Below are positions 25,614 through 32,711 of a stretch of DNA of 64,000 bases, in pieces. The position numbers and the translations under genes are program-made. How positions within the stretch are numbered: position 1 is the stretch's first letter; each line of letters opens with the position of its first letter. The stretch lies in the NCBI RefSeq assembly GCF_029051725.1, contig NZ_JAACFU010000001.1:682001-746000 (forward strand), in the 5' to 3' direction. Origin of the DNA: Bradyrhizobium sp. CSS354 (GTDB taxonomy: Bacteria > Pseudomonadota > Alphaproteobacteria > Rhizobiales > Xanthobacteraceae). Below the pieces are notes generated by a model that had not been told where the DNA came from, searched no databases, and worked only from the letters and a program-made list of their open reading frames with translations.

Positions 25614-26507
25614 CTACGATTGCAGCGACGGCGCGACTTCCCGCGCGACGTTGACTAGCGCCGCGATCAGCGGCGTCATCGGATCACGCTGTGGGATCAC
25701 CATGCCGATGCTGTAATTGACATCGGGATCGGTGATCGGGATCGAGCGCACCGTATCGGAAAGGCCGAGCGTCTCGGCGAGCTTGGCCGGCATCACGCTG
25801 GCCCAGCGCCCCGTCTTCACATGCGTGAACAGCACCAGCAGCGAATTCGAGGTCAAGGTCGGCGTCGCCTCGGCGCCGACCGAACGTAACGCGCGGTCGA
25901 TGATGCGGCGGTTCTGCATGTCGGGTGTCAGCAGGCACAGCGGCACCTGCCCGACCTCCTTCCACGTCACCGTCTCGCGATCGCCGAACATTCCATCCGG
26001 CGCGGTGAGCAGACGATAGCTCTCGCTGTAGAGCGGGATGGTGCGCACCTTGCCGATCGGCTCGTTCTCGATGTAGGTCAGCCCCGCATCCACCTCGAGA
26101 TTCTCGAGCAACCCCAGCACCTCGGATGAGGTGGTGGACTGGATGCGGAAACGCACCTCGGGATGCCTGGCCCGGAAAGGCGTCGTCAGCGCAGCGACCA
26201 TGCCCAGCACGGTAGGGATTGCGGCAATACGGATCTCGCCGGAGAGCTGATGCTTCAGCCCGTTGATCTCATCACGCATCGCGCGGGCATCGCCGACGAT
26301 CCGCCGCGCCCAATCCAGCGCCCGCTCGCCTTCCGGCGTAAAACCCTGGAAACGGGAGCCGCGCTGGACCAGCATCACGCCGAGGATCTCCTCGAGCTGC
26401 TTCAGCCCGGTCGACATCGTCGGTTGCGTCACGCCGCACATTTCGGCAGCCCGGCCGAAATGCCGTTCCTTCGCCAGCGCCAGCAGCAGTTCAAGCTTGT
26501 CGAGCAA
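25614..26507 (-). CDS. LysR-family regulator, probably of the formate dehydrogenase operon
   Basis: The 297-residue protein has a winged helix at the N-terminus (RHFGRAAEMCGVTQPTMSTGLKQLE, given here only as the helix-turn-helix position 16-40) and a periplasmic-binding-like effector domain. The start is a TTG at 26507 with GAGGGG 9 bases before it; no ATG is in frame near it. It is divergent from fdsGBACD. In Cupriavidus, the LysR protein FdsR has the same position and controls fds. The symbol is left empty because orthology was not tested. Confidence 0.88.
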   Translation of the reverse strand: MLDKLELLLALAKERHFGRAAEMCGVTQPTMSTGLKQLEEILGVMLVQRGSRFQGFTPEGERALDWARRIVGDARAMRDEINGLKHQLSGEIRIAAIPTVLGMVAALTTPFRARHPEVRFRIQSTTSSEVLGLLENLEVDAGLTYIENEPIGKVRTIPLYSESYRLLTAPDGMFGDRETVTWKEVGQVPLCLLTPDMQNRRIIDRALRSVGAEATPTLTSNSLLVLFTHVKTGRWASVMPAKLAETLGLSDTVRSIPITDPDVNYSIGMVIPQRDPMTPLIAALVNVAREVAPSLQS

Positions 26508-26605
26508 CCGTTCGTCCCCTCGGATCGTGTGGTGGCATGCAAGCTAGCATGCCCTCCCCCCTCCCAACACGTAAAAACCGGCCGGCGGACGGCTCCAATC
26601 ACAAT

Positions 26606-26695
26606 TTCAAATCGAATGATTGCCATCGCAAATCGATTGGAATCCGCAATCGCAGCATGAGACAGCTTTATTGATCTTCGAATGATTCCAAATAG
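26606..26695. promoter_or_regulatory. Candidate LysR operators in the fds control region
   Basis: The 10-mer TCGAATGATT occurs at 26612-26621 and again at 26678-26687, 66 bp apart (just over six helical turns). CAAATCGA occurs twice (26608 and 26629). ATTGGAAT (26636-26643) is mirrored by ATTCCAAAT (26685-26693). Such repeated half-sites before a divergent operon are usual for LysR control. The region is also notably AT-rich. Confidence 0.45.
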
Positions 26696-26730
26696 TTTGC
26701 CCTGAGCAGACGCTCCGGTTGAGAACGAGA

Positions 26731-27207
26731 ATGACAGCGGTTTACGAGCCTTGGGACGAAACGCGCGGCGCCGAGATCATTGCCGAACACAGCAAGCAGG
26801 AAGGCGCGACGCTGGTGATCCTGCACGCGCTTCAGGAGGCGTTCGGCTACGTGCCGGCGGCAGCCATTCCCATGGTGGCGCAGGCGCTCAATCTGTCCCG
26901 CGCCGAAGTGCACGGCGTGTTCACGTTCTACCATGATTTCCGCCACAGGCCGGCCGGCCGCCATGTGCTGAAGCTCTGCCGCGCGGAGGCCTGTCAGGCG
27001 GCGGGCGGTGACGCGCTGGCTGCGCGTGCGGAGGCGAAGCTTGGCGTCTCGCTCGGCCACACCACGGCCGATGACCGCGTCACGCTGGAGCCGATCTACT
27101 GCCTCGGACTGTGCGCAACCGCGCCGTCCGCGATGCTCGACGGCCGGCTGGTCGGCCGACTCGATGAAAAGCGCATCGATGCTCTCGTTGCGGAGGCGCA
27201 GCGATGA
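26731..27207 (+). CDS. fdsG: NAD-dependent formate dehydrogenase, gamma subunit
   Basis: The 158-residue NuoE-like protein carries a [2Fe-2S] cluster that passes electrons towards FMN. The four cysteines are Cys83 and Cys88 (LCRAEACQ) and Cys124 and Cys128 (YCLGLCAT). The ATG at 26731 gives the family start; a TTG at 26719 would add four residues. It overlaps fdsB by 4 bases (ATGA). The order fdsG-B-A-fdhD-D is that of Rhodobacter capsulatus and Cupriavidus. Confidence 0.92.
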   Translation: MTAVYEPWDETRGAEIIAEHSKQEGATLVILHALQEAFGYVPAAAIPMVAQALNLSRAEVHGVFTFYHDFRHRPAGRHVLKLCRAEACQAAGGDALAARAEAKLGVSLGHTTADDRVTLEPIYCLGLCATAPSAMLDGRLVGRLDEKRIDALVAEAQR

Positions 27208-28760
27208 GCATCCGTCTATATGTCTCTCGCGATGCGGGTGCGCTTGCGGTCGGCGCCGACGAGGTCGCTCTGGCGCTGGAGCAGGCTGCGGCCAAGCGTG
27301 GCATTGCCGTCGAGATCGTCAGGACCGGCTCACGCGGCCTGTACTGGCTCGAGCCGCTGGTCGAAGTCGCGACGCCGCAGGGCCGGATCGCGTTCGGCCC
27401 TGTGACCGAGACCGATGTGCCCTCCCTGCTCGACGCGCTCGCGAGCAACACGCCGCATCTGCTGCGGCTTGGGGCCACCGACGAGATCCCCTGGCTCAAG
27501 CGCCAGACCCGCCTGACCTTCGCGCGCTGCGGCGTGATCGACCCGCGCTCGCTCGACGACTACCGCGCCCATGGCGGCTACAAGGGCCTGGAGCGCGCGC
27601 TGTCGCTCGGCTCGGAAGCGATCCTCAATGAAGTGACCGCGTCCGGCCTGCGCGGTCGCGGCGGCGCGGGCTTCCCGACCGGCATCAAGTGGAAGACTGT
27701 CGCGCAGGCGAAAGCGGATCGCAAGTTCATCGTCTGCAACGCCGACGAAGGCGACAGCGGCACCTTCGCCGACCGCATGATCATGGAAGGCGATCCCTTT
27801 CTCGTCATCGAGGGGATGACGACCGCCGGACTCACGGTCGGCGCGACCAAGGGTTACATCTACATCCGCAGCGAGTATCCGCACGCGGTCGAGGCGATGA
27901 ATGCGGCCATCCAGGCTGCGAAGCGCGACGGCTATCTCGGCGCGAACATCGGTGGCTCCACGCACAGCTTCGATCTCGAAGTGCGGGTCGGCGCCGGGGC
28001 TTACGTTTGCGGCGAAGAGACCTCGCTGCTGGAAAGCCTCGAAGGCCGCCGTGGCCTCGTGCGCGCAAAGCCGCCACTGCCCGCGCATCGCGGCCTGTTC
28101 GGCAAGCCGACCGTCATTAACAACGTGCTGTCGTTCGCCGCCATCCCCTTCATCCTGGCCGAGGGCGCCAAGGCCTATGCCGATTTCGGCATGGGCCGCT
28201 CGCGCGGTACGATGCCGATCCAGCTCGCCGGCAACATTCGCCGCGGCGGGCTGTTCGAGACGGCGTTCGGCGTGACGCTCGGCGAGCTCGTCGACGACAT
28301 CGGCGGCGGCACGTTCACGGGCCGTCCGGTCCGCGCGGTGCAGGTCGGTGGTCCCTTGGGCGCCTACTTCCCGCGCGCGCTGTTCGACACACCGTTCGAC
28401 TACGAGGCCTTCGCCGCGCGCGACGGCCTGATCGGCCATGGCGGTATCGTCGTGTTCGACGATCGTGTCGACATGCGCAAGCAGGCACGTTTCGCCATGG
28501 AATTCTGCGCCATCGAATCCTGCGGCAAGTGCACGCCATGCCGGATCGGTTCGACCCGCGGCGTCGAGACGATCGAGAAGATCATCAACGGCGAGCGCGT
28601 GAGCGAGAACCTCGCACTCGTCGAAGATCTCTGCAACACCATGAAATTCGGCTCGCTCTGCGCGCTCGGCGGCTTCACGCCCTACCCCGTGCTCAGCGCA
28701 TTGAAGCACTTCCGGGAGGATTTCGTCCCGGCCCCGACCACGCTTCAGGCCGCGGAATAG
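27204..28760 (+). CDS. fdsB: NAD-dependent formate dehydrogenase, beta subunit
   Basis: The 518-residue NuoF-like subunit binds FMN, NAD and a [4Fe-4S] cluster. Visible motifs are the FMN/NADH glycine loop GLRGRGGAGFPTGIKW, the segment GAGAYVCGEETSLLES and the cluster cysteines 440, 443, 446 and 486 (ESCGKCTPCRIGSTRG, FGSLCALG). The first 110 residues form the thioredoxin-like extension usual for FdsB. It is 10 bp from fdsA. It delivers the electrons from formate to NAD. Confidence 0.93.
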   Translation: MSIRLYVSRDAGALAVGADEVALALEQAAAKRGIAVEIVRTGSRGLYWLEPLVEVATPQGRIAFGPVTETDVPSLLDALASNTPHLLRLGATDEIPWLKRQTRLTFARCGVIDPRSLDDYRAHGGYKGLERALSLGSEAILNEVTASGLRGRGGAGFPTGIKWKTVAQAKADRKFIVCNADEGDSGTFADRMIMEGDPFLVIEGMTTAGLTVGATKGYIYIRSEYPHAVEAMNAAIQAAKRDGYLGANIGGSTHSFDLEVRVGAGAYVCGEETSLLESLEGRRGLVRAKPPLPAHRGLFGKPTVINNVLSFAAIPFILAEGAKAYADFGMGRSRGTMPIQLAGNIRRGGLFETAFGVTLGELVDDIGGGTFTGRPVRAVQVGGPLGAYFPRALFDTPFDYEAFAARDGLIGHGGIVVFDDRVDMRKQARFAMEFCAIESCGKCTPCRIGSTRGVETIEKIINGERVSENLALVEDLCNTMKFGSLCALGGFTPYPVLSALKHFREDFVPAPTTLQAAE

Positions 28761-28770
28761 GAGAACGACA

Positions 28771-31656
28771 ATGTCTCTGATCGGAGAAATCGACTTCGGT
28801 ACGCCGCGCTCGAAATCGGAAACGATGGTGACGCTGACCATCGACGGCAACCAGGTCACGGTGCCTGAGGGCACGTCGATCATGCGGGCGGCGATGGACG
28901 CCGGCCACCAGATCCCGAAACTCTGCGCGACCGACATGGTCGATGCGTTCGGCTCGTGTCGCCTTTGCGTCGTCGAGATCGAGGGCCGCGCCGGAACGCC
29001 GGCCTCCTGTACCACGCCTGTCATGTCCGGCCTGATCGTGCACACCCAGAGCGAGCGGCTCAAGAAGCTGCGCAAGGGCGTGATGGAGCTCTACATCTCC
29101 GACCATCCGCTCGACTGCCTCACCTGCGGTGCCAACGGTGATTGCGAGTTGCAGGACATGGCGGGCGCCGTAGGCCTGCGCGACGTGCGTTACGGCTATG
29201 AGGGCGAGAACCACGTCTTCGCCAAGACACCCGGCAAGTCCAATGGCGAGATCAACGCCGCCTGGATGCCGAAGGACGAGTCCAACCCGTACTTCACCTA
29301 CGATCCCTCCAAGTGCATCGTCTGCTCGCGCTGCGTCCGCGCCTGCGAGGAGGTGCAAGGCACCTTCGCGCTGACGATCTCCGGCCGCGGCTTCGATAGC
29401 CGCGTCTCGCCCGGCATGAGCGAGAGCTTCCTCGGCTCCGAATGCGTCTCCTGCGGCGCCTGCGTGCAGGCCTGCCCGACCGCGACGCTGACCGAGAAAT
29501 CCGTGATCGAGATCGGCCAGCCCGAACACTCGGTCGTCACCACCTGCGCCTATTGCGGCGTCGGCTGCGCCTTCAAGGCCGAGATGCGCGGCGAGGAAGT
29601 CGTCCGCATGGTGCCGTACAAGGACGGCAAGGCCAATCGCGGCCATTCCTGCGTCAAGGGCCGCTTCGCCTGGGGCTACACCAACCACAAGGAGCGCATC
29701 CTCAACCCGATGATCCGCGAGCGGATCGAGGATCCCTGGCGCGAAGTGTCGTGGGACGAGGCATTCTCGTTTGCCGCCGACAGAATGCGCGGCATCCAGA
29801 AGAGATACGGCCGCGACGCCATCGGCGGCATCACCTCGTCCCGCTGCACCAATGAAGAAACCTATCTGGTGCAGAAGCTGATCCGCGCCGGCTTCGGCAA
29901 CAACAATGTCGACACCTGCGCTCGCGTCTGCCACTCCCCGACCGGCTATGGCCTCTCGACCACGTTCGGTACCTCCGCCGGCACGCAGGATTTTGACTCG
30001 GTCGAGGACACCGACGTTGTCGTCGTCATTGGTGCCAACCCCGCTTCGGCCCATCCGGTGTTCGCCTCCCGCCTGAAGAAGCGACTGCGCCAGGGCGCCA
30101 AGCTGATCGTGATCGATCCGCGCCGCACCGAGATGGTCGAATCGCCGCATGTGAAGGCGCTGCGCCTGCCGCTGATGCCCGGCACCAACGTCGCGGTGAT
30201 GACGGCGCTGGCGCATGTGATCGTCACCGAAGGCCTCGCCAACGAAGCCTTCGTGCGCGAGCGCTGCGACTGGAACGAGTTCGAGGAATGGGCGGCGTTC
30301 GTCGGCCAGCCGAACAACAGCCCGGAAGCCACCGCCATCCTCACCGGCGTCGATCCGAACGATCTGCGCCAAGCAGCGCGCGTCTACGCCACCGGCGGCA
30401 ATGGCGCGATCTATTACGGTCTTGGTGTCACCGAGCACAGCCAGGGCTCGACCACCGTGATCGCGATCGCGAACCTCGCGATGGCCACAGGCAATATCGG
30501 TCGTCCCGGCGTCGGCGTGAACCCGCTGCGCGGCCAGAACAACGTGCAGGGCTCCTGCGACATGGGCTCGTTCCCGCACGAGCTCCCCGGCTATCGCCAC
30601 ATCTCGGGCGATGCCGTGCGTGACCAGTTTGAGGCGCTGTGGAACGTCAAGCTTAACCCCGAGCCCGGCCTGCGCATTCCCAACATGTTCGACGCCGCGG
30701 TCGAAGGCACGTTCATGGGGATCTACGTGCAGGGCGAGGACATCCTGCAATCTGATCCCAACACCAAGCATGTGGTGGCGGCACTGTCGGCGATGGAATG
30801 CGTTATCGTCCACGACCTCTTCCTGAACGAGACCGCGAACTACGCCCATGTGTTCCTGCCGGGCTCCAGCTTCCTCGAGAAGGACGGCACCTTTACCAAC
30901 GCCGAGCGCCGCATCCAGCGCGTCCGCAAGGTGATGACGCCGAAGAACGGCCTCGCCGACTGGGAGGTCACCATCGGCCTTGCCAAGGCCATGGGCTTCG
31001 AGATGACCTACAGCCATCCTTCCGAGATCATGGACGAGATCGCGGCGCTGACCCCGACCTTCGCCGGCGTCTCCTATGCCAAGCTCGACGAGCTCGGCTC
31101 GGTGCAGTGGCCCTGCAACGAAAAGGCGCCTGAGGGCACGCCGGTGATGCATATCGACGGCTTCGTCCGTGGCAAGGGCAAGTTCGTCGTCACCGAATAT
31201 GTCGCGACCGACGAACGCACCGGCCCGCGCTATCCGCTGCTGCTCACCACGGGCCGCATTCTCAGCCAGTACAATGTCGGCGCGCAGACCCGGCGCACCG
31301 AAAACGTGGTCTGGCATGCCGAGGATCGGCTGGAGATCCATCCGCACGATGCCGAACAGCGTGGCGTGCGCGACGGGGACTGGGTGCGGCTGAAGAGCCG
31401 CGCCGGCGAGACCACGCTGCGTGCGGAGATCACCGATCGCGTCGCCCCAGGCGTCGTCTACACCACGTTCCATCATCCGGACACGCAGGCCAACGTCATC
31501 ACGACGGACTATTCGGACTGGGCGACCAACTGCCCCGAATACAAGGTCACGGCGGTGCAGATTTCGCCGTCGAACGGCCCGTCTGACTGGCAGAAGGCCT
31601 ACGACGCGCAGGCGCGGCATTCCCGCCGCATCGCGCCGGCCGAGGCCGCGGAGTAG
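28771..31656 (+). CDS. fdsA: NAD-dependent formate dehydrogenase, catalytic alpha subunit
   Basis: This 961-residue molybdo-bis(MGD) enzyme oxidises formate to CO2. The N-terminal NuoG-like part has a [2Fe-2S] site (FGSCRLCVVE), the HPLDCLTCGANGDCELQ segment and two [4Fe-4S] ferredoxin motifs (CIVCSRCVRACEE, CVSCGACVQACPT). Another cluster motif, CAYCGVGC, starts the molybdenum domain. The expected molybdenum ligand is Cys387, followed by His388 in CARVCHSP, matching Cys386/His387 of the R. capsulatus enzyme; it is cysteine, not selenocysteine. The C-terminal domain closes the cofactor site. A good ribosome site (AGGAGA) precedes the ATG. Confidence 0.95.
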   Translation: MSLIGEIDFGTPRSKSETMVTLTIDGNQVTVPEGTSIMRAAMDAGHQIPKLCATDMVDAFGSCRLCVVEIEGRAGTPASCTTPVMSGLIVHTQSERLKKLRKGVMELYISDHPLDCLTCGANGDCELQDMAGAVGLRDVRYGYEGENHVFAKTPGKSNGEINAAWMPKDESNPYFTYDPSKCIVCSRCVRACEEVQGTFALTISGRGFDSRVSPGMSESFLGSECVSCGACVQACPTATLTEKSVIEIGQPEHSVVTTCAYCGVGCAFKAEMRGEEVVRMVPYKDGKANRGHSCVKGRFAWGYTNHKERILNPMIRERIEDPWREVSWDEAFSFAADRMRGIQKRYGRDAIGGITSSRCTNEETYLVQKLIRAGFGNNNVDTCARVCHSPTGYGLSTTFGTSAGTQDFDSVEDTDVVVVIGANPASAHPVFASRLKKRLRQGAKLIVIDPRRTEMVESPHVKALRLPLMPGTNVAVMTALAHVIVTEGLANEAFVRERCDWNEFEEWAAFVGQPNNSPEATAILTGVDPNDLRQAARVYATGGNGAIYYGLGVTEHSQGSTTVIAIANLAMATGNIGRPGVGVNPLRGQNNVQGSCDMGSFPHELPGYRHISGDAVRDQFEALWNVKLNPEPGLRIPNMFDAAVEGTFMGIYVQGEDILQSDPNTKHVVAALSAMECVIVHDLFLNETANYAHVFLPGSSFLEKDGTFTNAERRIQRVRKVMTPKNGLADWEVTIGLAKAMGFEMTYSHPSEIMDEIAALTPTFAGVSYAKLDELGSVQWPCNEKAPEGTPVMHIDGFVRGKGKFVVTEYVATDERTGPRYPLLLTTGRILSQYNVGAQTRRTENVVWHAEDRLEIHPHDAEQRGVRDGDWVRLKSRAGETTLRAEITDRVAPGVVYTTFHHPDTQANVITTDYSDWATNCPEYKVTAVQISPSNGPSDWQKAYDAQARHSRRIAPAEAAE

Positions 31657-31660
31657 CGGC

Positions 31661-32488
31661 ATGCACGTGCCGGTCCAGGCTATCGACCGTGAGATCTGGC
31701 GCGACGGTGTCGTGTCCGAAGGAGCGCGGCTGATCCCGGAGGAGACGCCGCTGGCGCTGACCTACAATGGCGGCACCTACGCCGTCATGATGGGAACGCC
31801 GCAGAACCTCGAGGATTTTGCGGTTGGCTTCAGCCTGGATGAAGGCATCATCAAATCGGTCGATGACATCAAGTCACTCGAGGTGGTCCGCCTAGACGAG
31901 GGCATCGAGCTGCGCATGTGGCTTGCGTCGGAAGATGCCGCGCGCATCAGCGAGCGTCGCCGCCACATCGCCGGCCCGACCGGCTGCGGCATTTGCGGCA
32001 TCGACTCGATCGCGGAGGCCGTGCGGCCAGCGGCGGTCGTGCCGCAGGGGCAGACGTTTACGCCCGGGCAGGTGATGGCGGCGATGCAGACCATCGCACC
32101 ACTGCAATCGATCAATTTGCAAACCCGCGCCGTTCACGCCGCCGCATTCTGGTCGCCTGCCGGCGGTATCGTCGCGCTGCGCGAGGATGTCGGCCGCCAC
32201 AACGCGCTCGACAAGCTCGCCGGTTCGCTGGCGCGCAGCCGCACGGTTGCAAGCGGCGGCATCGTGTTGCTGACGAGCCGCGTCTCTATCGAGATGGTGC
32301 AGAAGACCGCCGCCATCGGCGCGCAGGTGATGGTCGCCGTCTCCGCGCCGACCGCACTCGCGGTGCGCACCGCGGAGGCCGCCGGCATCACGCTGATTGC
32401 CATTGCCCGCCAGGACGGGTTCGAAGTGTTTTCGCATGGCGGCCGGGTTGTCGCCCGTCATGCCACGGAGGTTGCCGATGTCGCCTGA
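31661..32488 (+). CDS. fdhD: Formate dehydrogenase accessory sulfurtransferase FdhD (FdsC)
   Basis: The 275-residue cytoplasmic protein transfers sulfur to the molybdenum cofactor before insertion in FdsA. The essential pair is Cys109-x2-Cys112 in PTGCGICGID. EDVGRHNALDKLAG and LTSRVSIEMVQK are also conserved. The ATG at 31661 is 4 bases after the fdsA stop; the frame is open further upstream but lies inside fdsA. In the Rhodobacter naming this is fdsC. Confidence 0.93.
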   Translation: MHVPVQAIDREIWRDGVVSEGARLIPEETPLALTYNGGTYAVMMGTPQNLEDFAVGFSLDEGIIKSVDDIKSLEVVRLDEGIELRMWLASEDAARISERRRHIAGPTGCGICGIDSIAEAVRPAAVVPQGQTFTPGQVMAAMQTIAPLQSINLQTRAVHAAAFWSPAGGIVALREDVGRHNALDKLAGSLARSRTVASGGIVLLTSRVSIEMVQKTAAIGAQVMVAVSAPTALAVRTAEAAGITLIAIARQDGFEVFSHGGRVVARHATEVADVA

Positions 32489-32711
32489 CCGCCTGATCTA
32501 CATGGCTAACCAGATCGGCACGTTCTTCCGGAGTCAGGGTCACGACAAGGCCGTGCCGGGGATCGCCGACCACATCAAGAAGTTCTGGGATCCGCGGATG
32601 AAGCGCGCGATCTTCGCCCATCTCGACGCCGGCGGCGCGGGCCTCGAGCCGAACGTGCTTGAGGCACTCACTTCGCTGAAGCCGACGACGTCCCTTCCAG
32701 CAGCGCCCTGA
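32478..32711 (+). CDS. fdsD: Formate dehydrogenase delta subunit
   Basis: The 77-residue protein has the family features RLIYMANQIGTFFRSQGHD, IADHIKKFWDPRMKRAIF and GGAGLEPNVLEAL. In R. capsulatus FdsD is a subunit of the complex and helps assembly. The gene starts inside fdhD (11-bp overlap). Its last 44 bases overlap the 3' end of glnE on the other strand, and no terminator separates the two. Confidence 0.92.
   Translation: MSPDRLIYMANQIGTFFRSQGHDKAVPGIADHIKKFWDPRMKRAIFAHLDAGGAGLEPNVLEALTSLKPTTSLPAAP

Noticed and set aside
28693..31662. Minus-strand open frame of 989 codons opposite fdsA
   Set aside because: It mirrors fdsA almost exactly. Long antisense frames arise from the strong third-position GC of the real gene, and it has no family features.
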